Shown here one piece after another: positions 25,701-37,211 of a stretch of 64,000 nucleotides of DNA. A program made the translations under genes and the position numbers. A model generated the notes under the pieces. The model was not told the origin of the DNA, did not search any database, and was given only the letters and a program-made list of their open reading frames with translations. Origin of the DNA: Gonatopus flavifemur (taxonomy: Eukaryota > Arthropoda > Insecta > Hymenoptera > Dryinidae); contig JAFFJZ010000017.1 in the NCBI GenBank assembly GCA_018340375.1, positions 2,780,001-2,844,000 of the forward strand, given 5' to 3'. The stretch's first letter is position 1, and each line of letters opens with the position of its first letter.

Positions 25701-27663
25701 AATTTCGTAACTTTCGGGAGCTATAAAATGACTTAGGAGATTCCGGCAAAAATTCTGCCTGGATCACAATGATCCCCACATGCCAGAGTATGATTCCACC
25801 CAGTATCATCGTTTGTACCCTAAATCCGGATGAAATAGAGCATTTGAAGACAAAACAGTTGTAATTTCGTAACTTTCGGGCGCTATAAAATGACTTAGGA
25901 GATTCCGGCAAAATTCTGCCTGGATCACAATGATCCCCACATGCCAGAGTATGATTGCACCCAGTATCATTGTTAGTACCTGATATCCGGATGAGATAGA
26001 GCATTTGAAACTCCTAAGAGTCCTGTAATTTTCAACTTTCGGGTGCTATAAAATGACTTAGGAGATTCCGGCAAAAATTCTGCCTGGATCACAATGATCC
26101 CCACATGCCAGAGTATGATTCCACCCAGTATCATCGTTTGTACCCTAAATCCGGATGAAATAGAGCATTTGAAGACAAAACAGTTGTAATTTCGTAACTC
26201 TCGGCGCTATAAAATGACTTAGGAGATTCCTGCAAAAGTCTGCCTGGATCACAATGATCCCCACATGCCAGAGTATGATTGCACCCAGTATCATCGTTTG
26301 TACCCTGCATCTGGATGAGATAGAGCATTTGAAACTCCTAATCCTGTAGGTTTCCAACTTTCGGGAGCTATAAAATGACTTAGGAGATTCCGGTAAAAAT
26401 TCTGCCTGGATCACAATGATCCCCACATGCCAGAGTATGATTCCACCCAGTATCATCGTTTGTACCCTAAATCCGGATGATATTGAGCATTTGAAGATCC
26501 AAATCCTGTAATTTGGAAACTCTCGGGCGCTATAAAATGACTTAGGAGATTCCCGTAGAAAGTCTGCCTGGATCACAATGATCCCCACATGCCAGAGTAT
26601 GATTCCACCCAGTATCATCGTTTGTACCCTCAATCCGGATGAGATAGAGCATTTGAAACTCCTAATCCTGTAATTTTCAACTTTCGGGTGCTATAAAATG
26701 ACTTAGGAGATTCCGGCTAAAATCCTGCCTGGATCACAATGATCCCCACATGCCAGAGTATGATTCCACCCAGTATCATCGTTTGTACCCTAAATCCGGA
26801 TGAGATAGAGCATTTGAAGACACAAGAGTTGTAATTTCGTAACTTTCGGGTGCTATAAAATGACTTAGGAGATTCCGGCAAAAATTCTGCCTGGATCACA
26901 ATGATCCCCACATGCCAGAGTATGATTTCACCCAGTATCATCGTTTGTACCCTAAATCCGGATGAGATAGAGCATTTTGAAACTCCTAATCCTGTAATTT
27001 TTCAACTTTCGGGTGCTATAAAATGACTTAGGAGATTCCGGCAAAAATTCTGCCTGGATCACAATGATCCCCACATGCCAGAGTATGATTCCACCCAGTA
27101 TCATCGTTTGTACCCTAAATCCGGATGGGATAGAGCATTTGAAGACAAAAGAATTGTAATTTCGTAACTTTCGGGTGCTATAAAATGACTTAGGAGATTC
27201 CGGCAAAAATTCTGCCTGGATCACAATGATCCCCACATGTCAGAGTATGATTCCACCCGGTATCATCGTCTGTACCCTGAATCCGGATGAGATAGAGCAT
27301 TTGAAGACAAAAGAGTTGTAATTTCGTAACTTTCGGGCGCTATAAAATGACTGAGGAGATTCCGGCGAAAATTCTGCCTGGATCACAATGATCCCCACAT
27401 GCCATAGTATGATTTCACCCAGTATCATAGTTTGTACCCAAAATCCGGATGGGATAGAGCATTTGAAGACAAAAAAGTTGTAATTTCGGAACTTTCGGGT
27501 GCTATAAGATGACTTAGGAGCTTCCGGCAAAAATTCTGCCTGGATCACAATGGTCCCCACATGCCAGAGTATGATTCCACCCAGTATCATCGTTTGTACC
27601 CTAAATCCGGATGAAATAGAGCATTTGAAGACAAAACAGTTGTAATTTCGTAACTCTCGGGCG

Positions 27664-27765
27664 CTATAAAATGACTTAGGAGATTACTGCATACATTCTG
27701 ACTTGATCACAATGATCTCGACATGCCAGAGTATGATTGCACCCAGTATCATTGTTTGTACCTGA
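27664..27765 (+). repeat. Single divergent A unit
   Basis: It carries gagattactgcatac, attctgacttgatcac and gatctcgacatgcc. The left dyad arm is TGATCA instead of GGATCA. It is surrounded by ordinary units. Confidence 0.6.
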
Positions 27766-28633
27766 TATCCGGATGAGATAGAGCATTTGAAACAAAAAGT
27801 TGTAATTTTTCAACTTTCGGGCGCTATAAAATGACTTATGAGATTCCGGCGAAAATTCTGCCTGGATCACAATGATCCCCACATGCCAGAGTATGATTCC
27901 ACCTAGTATCATCGTTTGTACCCTAAATCCGGATGGGATAGAGCATTTGAAGACAAAATTGTAATTTCGTAACTTTCGGGTGCTATAAAATGACTTAGGA
28001 GATTCCGGCAAAAATTCTGCCTGGATCACAATGATCCCCACATGCCAGAGTATGATTCCACCCAGTATCATCGTTTGTACCCTAAATCCGGATGAGATAG
28101 AGCATTTGAAGACAAAAGAGTTGTAATTTCGTAACTTTCGGGCGCTATAAAATGACTTAGGAGATTCCGGCGAAAATTCTGCCTGGATCACAATGATCCC
28201 CACATGCCAGAGTATGATTCACCCAGTATCATCGTTTGTACCTGATATCCGGATGAGATAGAGCATTTTGAAACTCCTAATCCTGTAATTTTCAACTTTC
28301 GGGCGCTATAAAATGACTTTGGAGATTCCGGCGGAAATTCTGCCTGGATCACAATGATCCCCACATGCCAGAGTATGATTCCACCCAGTATCATCGTTTG
28401 TACCCTAAATCCGGATGAGATAGAGCATTTGAAGACAAAAGAGTTGTAATTTCGTAACTTTCGGGCGCTATAAAATGACTTAGGAGATTCCGGCAAAAAT
28501 CCTGCCTGGATCACAATGATCCCCACATGCCAGAGTATGATTCCACCCAGTATCATCGTTTGTACCCTAAATCCGGATGAGATAGAGCATTTTGAAGACA
28601 AAAGAGTCCTGTAATTTCTGAACTTTCGGGTGC

Positions 28634-28640
28634 TATAAAA
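28634..28640 (+). promoter_or_regulatory. TATAAAA heptamer in each monomer (representative copy)
   Basis: TATAAAA occurs once per monomer, immediately downstream of the CGGG of the preceding unit. It matches a TATA-box core, but there is no other promoter evidence. Three subfamilies disrupt it: ataagatg (TATAAGA), gcttcaaaatg (TTCAAAA) and gctacaaaatg (TACAAAA). I treat it as a candidate only. Confidence 0.25.
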
Positions 28641-28672
28641 TGACTTAGGAGATTCCGGCAAAAATTCTGCCT

Positions 28673-28687
28673 GGATCACAATGATCC
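28673..28687. other. 15-bp dyad GGATCA-CAA-TGATCC (representative copy)
   Basis: Six bases are perfectly inverted around a 3-base centre. The element is present in almost every A and B monomer, so the array carries several hundred copies at about 162-bp spacing. Short dyads of this kind can in principle extrude small cruciforms and have been described as a feature of many centromeric satellites; that role here is inference. In one subfamily (gctcgg monomers) the right arm is TGGTCC, which weakens the dyad by one pair. Confidence 0.75.
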
Positions 28688-28701
28688 CCACATGCCAGAG
28701 T

Positions 28702-28721
28702 ATGATTCCACCCAGTATCAT
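28702..28721. other. Second, weaker dyad ATGAT-N10-ATCAT (representative copy)
   Basis: ATGAT and ATCAT flank tccacccagt. In monomers reading atcatagtttg the right arm extends to ATCATA and pairs with TATGAT, giving a 6-bp stem. The two arms also form an imperfect direct repeat (agtatgat and agtatcat). It lies 14 bases downstream of the 15-bp dyad, so each unit has two closely spaced dyads. No function is known to me. Confidence 0.5.
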
Positions 28722-28776
28722 CGTTTGTACCCTAAATCCGGATGAGATAGAGCATTTGAAGACAAAAGAGTTGTAA

Positions 28777-28793
28777 TTTCGTAACTTTCGGGT
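28777..28793 (+). promoter_or_regulatory. CENP-B-box-like 17-bp motif in type A monomers (representative copy)
   Basis: The sequence TTTCGTAACTTTCGGGT aligned to the mammalian CENP-B box core nTTCGnnnnAnnCGGGn matches TTCG and CGGG at exactly the required 7-base spacing, giving 8 of 9 fixed bases. The central A is T. Over the full 17-bp consensus the match is only about 10 positions. The motif sits at the same place in most A units; common variants are TTCGGAACTTTCGGG, TTCGTAACTCTCGGG and TTCGTAACTTCCGGG, all keeping both half-sites. I saw no copy with the central A. Binding by any CENP-B-like protein is inference. A chance match at this level is possible (about 3% per monomer by my rough estimate). 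Confidence 0.45.
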
Positions 28794-30409
28794 GCTATAA
28801 AATGACTTAGGAGATTCCGGCAAAAATTCTGCCTGGATCACAATGATCCCCACATGCCAGAGTATGATTCCACCCAGTATCATCGTTTGTACCCTAAATC
28901 CGGATGGGATAGAGCATTTGAAGACAAAATTGTAATTTCGTAACTTTCGGGTGCTATAAAATGACTTAGGAGATTCCGGCAAAAATTCTGCCTGGATCAC
29001 AATGATCCCCACATGCCAGAGTATGATTCCACCCAGTATCATCGTTTGTACCCTAAATCCGGATGAGATAGAGCATTTGAAGACAAAAGAGTTGTAATTT
29101 CGTAACTTTCGGGCGCTATAAAATGACTTAGGAGATTCCGGCGAAAATTCTGCCTGGATCACAATGATCCCCACATGTCAGAGTATGATTCCACCCAGTA
29201 TCATCGTTTGTACCCTGAATCCGGATGAGATAGAGCATTTGAAGACAAAAGAGTTGTAATTTCGTAACTTTCGGGCGCTATAAAATGACTTAGGAGATTC
29301 CGGCGAAAATTCTGCCTGGATCACAATGATCCCCACATGCCAGAGTATGATTCCACCCAGTATCATAGTTTGTACCCCAAATCCGGATGGGATAGAGCAT
29401 TTAAAGACAAAAGAGTTGTAATTTCGGAACTTTCGGGTGCTATAAGATGACTTAGGAGCTTCCGGCAAAAATTCTGCTCGGATCACAATGGTCCCCACAT
29501 GCCAGAGTATGATTCCACCCAGTATCATCGTTTGTACCCTAAATCCGGATGAAATAGAGCATTTGAAGACAAAAGAGTTGTAATTTCGTAACTTCCGGGT
29601 GCTTCAAAATGACTTAGGAGATTCCGGCAAAAATCCTGCCTGGATCACAATGATCCCCACATGCCAGAGTATGATTGCACCCAGTATCATTGTTCGTACC
29701 TGATATCCGGATGAGATAGAGCATTTTGAAACTCCTAATCCTGTAGGTTTTCAACTTTCGGGCGCTATAAAATGACTTAGGAGATTCCGGCATGAATACT
29801 GCCTGGATCACAATGATCCCCACATGCCAGAGTATGATTCCACCCAGTATCATCGTTTGTACCCTAAATCCGGATGGGATAGAGCATTTGAAGACAAAAG
29901 AATTGTAATTTCGTAACTTTCGGGTGCTATAAAATGACTTAGGAGATTCCGGCAAAAATTCTGCCTGGATCACAATGATCCCCACATGCCAGAGTATGAT
30001 TTCACCCAGTATCATCGTTTGTACCCTGAATCCGGATGAGATAGAGCATTTTGAAACTCCTAATCCTGTAATTTTTCAACTTTCGGGTCCTATAAAATGA
30101 CTTAGGAGATTCCGGCATGAATCCTGCCTGGATCACAATGATCCCCACATGCCAGAGTATGATTTCACCAAGTATCATCGTTTGTACCCCGAATGCGGAT
30201 TAGATAGAGCATTTGAAGACAAAAGAGTTGTAATTTCGTAACTTCCGGGTGCTTCAAAATGACTTAGGAGATTCCGGCAAAAATCCTGCCTGGATCACAA
30301 TGATCCCCACATGCCAGAGTATGATTTCACCCAGTATCATCATTTGTACCCTAAATCCGGATGAGATAGAGCATTTGAAGACTCCTAAGAGTCCTGTAAT
30401 TTTTCAACT

Positions 30410-31440
30410 TCCGGGTGCTTCAAAATGACTTAGGAGATTCCGGCAAAAATCCTGCCTGGATCACAATGATCCCCACATGTCAGAGTATGATTCCACCCAG
30501 TATCATCGTCTGTACCCTGAATCCGGATGAGATAGAGCATTTGAAGACAAAAGAGTTGTAATTTCGTAACTTTCGGGCGCTATAAAATGACTGAGGAGAT
30601 TCCGGCGAAAATTCTGCCTGGATCACAATGATCCCCACATGCCATAGTATGATTTCACCCAGTATCATAGTTTGTACCCAAAATCCGGATGGGATAGAGC
30701 ATTTGAAGACAAAAAAGTTGTAATTTCGTAACTTTCGGGCGCTATAAAATGACTTAGGAGATTCCGGCGAAAATTCTGCCTGGATCACAATGATCCCCAC
30801 ATGCCAGAGTATGATTCCACCCAGTATCATAGTTTGTACCCCAAATCCGGATGGGATAGAGCATTTAAAGACAAAAGAGTTGTAATTTCGAAACTTTCGG
30901 GTGCTATAAGATGACTTAGGAGCTTCCGGCAAAAATTCTGCTCGGATCACAATGGTCCCCACATGCCAGAGTATGATTCCACCCAGTATCATCGTTTGTA
31001 CCCTAAATCCGGATGAAATAGAGCATTTGAAGACAAAACAGTTGTAATTTCGTAACTCTCGGGCGCTATAAAATGACTTAGGAGATTCCGGATAAAATTC
31101 TGCCTGGATCACAATGATCCCCACATGCCAGAGTATGATTGCACCCAGTATCATTGTTCGTACCTGATATCCGGATGAGATAGAGCATTTTGAAACTCCT
31201 AATCCTGTAGGTTTTCAACTTTAGGAGCTATAATATGACTTAGGAGATTCCGGCAAAAATCCTGCCTGGATCACAATGATCCCCACATGCCAGAGTATGA
31301 TTCCACCCAGTATCATCGTTTGTACCCTAAGTCCGGATGAAATAGAGCATTTGAAGACAAAACAGTTGTAATTTCGTAACTCTCGGGCGCTATAAAATGA
31401 CTTAGGAGATTCCCGTAGAAAGTCTGCCTGGATCACAATG
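30410..31440 (+). repeat. Block copied at 45039-46070
   Basis: The offset is 14,629 bp. Private shared variants are ccctaagtccgg and the pair of units around gccatagtatgattt. Near the junction one copy has ggataaaattctg (31089), the other cccgtaaaaagtctg. Confidence 0.75.
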
Positions 31441-32179
31441 ATCCCCACATGCCAGAGTATGATTTCACCCAGTCTCATCGTTTGTACCCTGCATCTGGAT
31501 GAGATAGAGCATTTTGAAACTCCTAATCCTGTAATTTTTCAACTTTCGGGTGCTATAAAATGACTTAGGAGATTCCGGCAAAAATTCTGCCTGGATCACA
31601 ATGAACCTCACATGCCAGAGTATGATTTCACCAGGTATCATCGTTTGTACCCTCAATCCGGATGAGATAGAGCATTTTGAAACTCCTAATCCTGTAATTT
31701 TTCAACTTTCAGGAGCTATAAAATGACTTAGGAGATTCCGGCAGAAATCCTGATGGATCACAATGATGCCCACATGCCAGAGTATCATTCCACCCAGTAT
31801 CATAGTTTGTACCCAAAATCCGGATGGGATAGAGCATTTGAAGACAAAAAAGTTGTAATTTCGTAACTTTCGGGCGCTATAAAATGACTTAGGAGATTCC
31901 GGCGAAAATTCTGCCTGGATCACAATGATCCCCACATGCCAGAGTATGATTCCACCCAGTATCATAGTTTGTACCCCTAATCCGGATGGGATAGAGCATT
32001 TAAAGACAAAAGAGTTGTAATTTCGGAACTTTCGGGTGCTATAAGATGACTTAGGAGCTTCCGGCAAAAATTCTGCTCGGATCACAATGGTCCCCACATG
32101 CCAGAGTATGATTCCACCAAGTATCACCGTTTGTACCCTAGATCCGGATGGGATAAAGCATTTTGAAACTCCTAATCCT
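30410..32179 (+). repeat. Return to diagnostic cassettes; copy of 45.0-46.1 kb
   Basis: Bases 30410-31440 match 45039-46070 at an offset of 14,629 bp, sharing the private variant ccctaagtccgg (about 31326 and 45956). The right part carries a cagaaatcctgatgg unit, then two ordinary A units and a gctcgg monomer leading to the marker at 32180. Confidence 0.8.
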
Positions 32180-34940
32180 GTAGTTCTTCAACTTTCGGGA
32201 GCTATAAAATGACTCAGGAGATTCCGGCGAAAATCCTGCCTGGATCACAATGATCCCCACATGTCAGAGTATGATTCCACCCAGTATCATCGTTTGTACC
32301 CTGAATCCGGATGAGATAGAGCATTTGAAGACAGAAGAGTTGTAATTTCGTAACTTTCGGGCCCTATAAAATGACTTAGGAGATTCCGGCAAAAATTCTG
32401 CCTGGATCACAATGATCCCCACATGCCAGAGTATGATTTCACCAAGTATCATCGTTCTTACCCTAAATCAGGATGAGATATAGCATTTTGAAACTCCTAA
32501 TCCTGTAATTTTTCAACTTTCAGGAGCTATAAAATGACTTAGGAGATTCCGGCAGAAATCCTGATGGATCACAATGATGCCCACATGCCAGAGTATCATT
32601 CCACCCAGTATCATCGTTTGTCCCCTAAATCCGGATGAGATAGAGCATTTGAAGACAAAAGAGTTCTGATTTCGTAACTTTCGGGCGCTATAAAATGACT
32701 TAGGAGATTCCGGCAAAAATTCTGCCTGGATCACAATGATCCCCACATGCCGGAGTATGATTCCGCCCAGTATCATCATTTGTACCCTAAATCTGGATGA
32801 GATTGAGCATTTGAAACTCCTAATCCTGTAATTTTTCAACTTTCGGGAGCTATAAAATGACTTAGGAGATTCCGGCAAGAATTCTGCCTGGATCACAATG
32901 ACCCCCACATGCCAGAGTATGATTTCACCCAGTATCATCGTTTGTACCTGATATTCGGATGAGATAAAGCATTTTGAAACTCCTAATCCTGTAGGTTTTC
33001 AACTTTAGGGAGCTATAAAATGACTTAGGAGATTCCGGCAAAAATCCTGCCTGGATCACAATGATCCCCACATGCCAGAGTATGATTCCACCCAGTATCA
33101 TCGTTTGTACCCTAAATCCGGATGAAATAGAGCATTTGAAGACAAAACAGTTGTAATTTCGTAACTCTCGGGAGCTATAAAATGACTGAGGAGATTCCGG
33201 TAATAAGTCTGCCTGGATCACAATGATCCCCACATGCCAGAGTATGATTGCACCCAGTATCATTGTTCGTACCTGATATCCGGATGAGATAGAGCATTTT
33301 GAAACTCCTAATCCTGTAGGTTTTCAACTTCAGGGAGCTATAAAATGACTTAGGAGATTCCGGCGAAAATTCTGCCTGGATCACAATGATCCCCACATGC
33401 CAGAGTATGATTCCACCCAGTATCATCGTTTGTACCCTAAATCCGGATGAAATAGAGCATTTGAAGACAAAACAGTTGTAATTTCGTAACTCTCGGGCGC
33501 TATAAAATGACTTAGGAGATTCCCGTAAAAAGTCTGCCTGGATCACAATGATCCCCACATGCCAGAGTATGATTCCACCCAGTCTCATCGTTTGTACCCT
33601 GCATCTGGATGAGATAGAGCATTTTGAAACTCCTAATCCTGTAATTTTTCAACTTTCGGGTGCTATAAGATGACTTAGGAGCTTCCGGCAAAAATTCTGC
33701 TCGGATCACAATGGTCCCCACATGCCAGAGTATGATTCCACCCAGTATCATCGTTTGTACCCTAAATCCGGATGAAATAGAGCATTTGAAGACAAAACAG
33801 TTGTAATTTCGTAACTCTCGGGCGCTATAAAATGACTTAGGAGATTCCCGTAAAAAGTCTGCCTGGATCACAATGATCCCCACATGCCAGAGTATGATTG
33901 CACCAGGTATCATCGTTTGTACCCTCAATCCGGATGAGATAGAGCATTTTGAAACTCCTAATCCTGTAATTTTCCAACTTTCGGGCGCTATAAAATGACT
34001 TAGGAGATTCCCGTAAAAAGTCTGCCTGGATCACAATGATCCCCACATGCCAGAGTATGATTCCACCCAGTCTCATCGTTTGTACCCTGCATCTGGATGA
34101 GATAGAGCATTTTGAAACTCCTAATCCTGTAATTTTTCAACTTTCGGGTGCTATAAAATGACTTAGGAGATTCCGGCACAAATTCTGCCTGGATCACAAT
34201 GAACCTCACATGCCAGAGTATGATTTCACCAGGTATCATCGTTTGTACCCTCAATCCGGATGAGATAGAGCATTTTGAAACTCCTAATCCTGTAATTTTC
34301 CAACTTTCGGGGGCTATAAAATGACTCAGGAGATTCCGGCAGAAATTCTGCCTGGATCACAATGATCACCTCATGCCAGAGTATGATTGCACCCAGTATC
34401 ATCGTTCGTACCCTAAATCCGGTTGAGATAGAGCATTTTGAAACTCCTAATCCTGTAATTTTTCAACTTTCGGGAGCTATAAAATGACTTAGGAGATTCC
34501 GGCAAAAATCCTGATGGATCACAATGATGCCCAAATGCCAGAGTATCATTCCACCCAGTATCATCGTTTGTACCCTAAATCCGGATGAGATAGAGCATTT
34601 GAAGACAAAACAGTTGTAATTTCGTAACTTTCGGGCGCTATGAAATGACTTAGGAGATTCCGGCGAAAATTCTGCCTGGATCACAATGATCCCCACATGC
34701 CAGAGTATGATTCCACCCAGTATCATAGTTTGTACCCCAAATCCGGATGGGATAGAGCATTTAAAGACAAAAGAGTTGTAATTTCGGAACTTTCGGGTGC
34801 TATAAGATGACTTAGGAGCTTCCGGCAAAAATTCTGCTCGGATCACAATGGTCCCCACATGCCAGAGTATGATTCCACCAAGTATCATCGTTTGTACCCT
34901 AGATCCGGATGGGATAAAGCATTTTGAAACTCCTAATCCT
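32180..34940 (+). repeat. Marker interval: 17 monomers (2,761 bp)
   Basis: The first 1 kb is a copy of the left end of the window (offset 32,096). The rest is related to 1.1-1.9 kb but has a different order of cccgtaaaaagtctg units, then a cccaaatgccag monomer (34531) also found at 49632. Confidence 0.85.
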
Positions 34941-35090
34941 GTAGTTCTTCAACTTTCGGGAGCTATAAAATGACTCAGGAGATTCCGGCGAAAATCCTGC
35001 CTGGATCACAATGATCCCCACATGTCAGAGTATGATTCCACCCAGTATCATCGTTTGTACCCTGAATCCGGATGAGATAGAGCATTTGAA
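33980..35090 (+). repeat. Block copied at 49081-50190
   Basis: The offset is 15,101 bp (93 monomers). Both copies share gatgcccaaatgccag (34526 and 49627) and the sequence of B units before it. They end where one reads gacagaagag and the other gacaaaagag. Confidence 0.78.
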
Positions 35091-37211
35091 GACAGAAGAG
35101 TTGTAATTTCGTAACTTTCGGGCCCTATAAAATGACTTAGGAGATTCCGGCAAAAATTCTGCCTGGATCACAATGATCCCCACATGCCAGAGTATGATTT
35201 CACCAAGTATCATCGTTCTTACCCTAAATCCGGTTGAGATATAGGATTTTGAAACTCCTAATCCTGTAATTTTTCAACTTTCAGGAGCTATAAAATGACT
35301 TAGGAGATTCCGGCAGAAATCCTGATGGATGACAATGATGCCCACATGCCAGAGTATCATCCCACCCAGTATCATCGTTTGTACTCTAAATCCGGATGAG
35401 ATAGAGCATTTGAAGACAAAAGAGTTGTAATTTCGTAACTTTCGGGAGCTACAAAATGACTTAGGAGATTCCGGTGAAAATCCTGCCTGGATCACAATGA
35501 TCCCCACATGACAGAGTATGATTCCACCCAGTATCATCGTTTGTACCCTGAATTCGGATGAGATAGAGCATTTGAAGACAAAAGAGTTGTAATTTCGTAA
35601 CTTTCGGGCGCTATAAGATGACTTAGGAGATTCCGGCAAAAATTCTGCATGGATCACGATGATCCCCACATGTCAGAGTATGATTTCACCAATTTTCATC
35701 GTTTTTACCCCGAATGCGGATTAGATAGAGCATTTGAAGACAAAAGAGTTGTAATTTCGTAACTTCCGGTTGCTTCAAAATGACTTAGGAGATTCCGGCA
35801 AAAATCCTGCCTGGATCACAATGATCCCTACATGCCAGAGTATGATTTCACCCAGTATCATCATTTGTACCCCGAATCCGGATGAGATAGAGCATTTTGA
35901 AACTCCTAATCCTGTAATTTTTCAACTTCCGGGTGCTATAAAATGACTTAGGAGATTCCGGCATGAATACTGCCTGGATCACAATGATCCCCACATGCCA
36001 GAGTATGATTTCACCAAGTATCATCATTTGTACCCCGAATGCGGATTAGATAGAGCATTTGAAGACAAAAGAGTTGTAATTTCGTAACTTCCGGGTGCTT
36101 CAAAATGACTTAGGAGATTCCGGCAAAAATCCTGCCTGGATCACAATGATCCCCACATGCCAGAGTATGATTCCACCCAGTATCATCGTTTGTACCCTAA
36201 ATCCGGATGGGATAGAGCATTTGAAGACAAAAGAATTGTAATTTCGTAACTTTCGGGTGCTATAAAATGACTTAGGAGATTCCGGCAAAAACTCTGCCTG
36301 GATCACAATGATCCCCACATGTCAGAGTATGATTTCACCCGGTATCATCGTCTGTACCCTGAATCCGGATGAGATAGAGCATTTGAAGACAAAAGAGTTG
36401 TAATTTCGTAACTTTCGGGCGCTATAAAATGACTGAGGAGATTCCGGCGAAAATTCTGCCTGGATCACAATGATCCCCACATGCCATAGTATGATTTCAC
36501 CCAGTATCATAGTTTGTACCCAAAATCCGGATGGGATAGAGCATTTGAAGACAAAAAAGTTGTAATTTCGGAACTTTCGGGTGCTATAAGATGACTTAGG
36601 AGCTTCCGGCAAAAATTCTGCTCGGATCACAATGGTCCCCACATGCCAGAGTATGATTCCACCCAGTATCATCGTTTGTACCCTAAATCCGGATGAAATA
36701 GAGCATTTGAAGACAAAACAGTTGTAATTTCGTAACTCTCGGGCGCTATAAAATGACTTAGGAGATTCCCGTAAAAAGTCCGCCTGGATCACAATGATCC
36801 CCACATGCCAGAGTATGATTGCACCCAGTATCATTGTTCGTACCTGATATCCGGATGAGATAGAGCATTTTGAAACTCCTACTCCTGTAGGTTTTCAACT
36901 TTCGGGCGCTATAAAATGACTTAGGAGATTCCGGCGAAAATTCTGCCTGGATCACAATGATCCCCACATGCCAGAGTATGATTCCACCCAGTATCATAGT
37001 TTGTACCCCAAATCCGGATGGGATAGAGCATTTAAAGACAAAAGAGTTGTAATTTCGGAACTTTCGGGTGCTTTAAGATGACTTAGGAGCTTCCGGCAAA
37101 AATTCTGCTCGGATCACAATGGTCCCCACATGCCAGAGTATGATTCCACCAAGTATCATCGTTTGTACCCTAGATCCGGATGGGATAAAGCATTTTGAAA
37201 CTCCTAATCCT
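34941..37211 (+). repeat. Marker interval: 14 monomers (2,271 bp)
   Basis: It begins with gacagaagag/gggccc as at 0.2 and 32.3 kb, then follows 2.04-3.9 kb at an offset of about 33,232 bp, including the caccaattttcatcg unit (about 35690). The end is the gctcgg monomer followed by the marker. Confidence 0.85.

Larger units (their letters stand above)
28632..28793 (+). repeat. Example of a type A monomer (162 bp, box-like positive)
   Basis: A clean consensus-like A unit, phased to start at gctataaaatg. In order it holds the TATAAAA heptamer, attccggc, the 15-bp dyad, catgccagag, the second dyad around tccacccagt, ccctaaatccggatgag, gcatttgaagacaaaagag, and the motif TTTCGTAACTTTCGGG. I count 34 C and 33 G in 162 bases and five CpG dinucleotides. 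Type A is the majority form. Its length is divisible by three, which is why one reading frame stays open over runs of A units. Confidence 0.93.
24841..30409 (+). repeat. Transition zone of consensus-like and mosaic monomers
   Basis: Monomers here mostly lack the diagnostic subfamily variants seen elsewhere and read like generic A units, with a few recognisable cassette fragments (for example gctcgg monomers near 24780 and 29480). Several units mix A and B signatures inside the 40-bp variable segment (25037, 26007, 27788, 28591, 30377). The zone opens with a strongly divergent B unit at 24880-24945. It may be older, less homogenised DNA or a stretch of consensus-blurred assembly. Confidence 0.7.

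Noticed and set aside
28673..28687. Rho-independent terminator
   Set aside because: The dyad has no following T run and recurs in every monomer; this is not bacterial gene context.
28731..28737. ccctaaa, identical to one unit of the plant-type telomere repeat
   Set aside because: It is a single heptamer per monomer, never in tandem, so it is best explained by chance.
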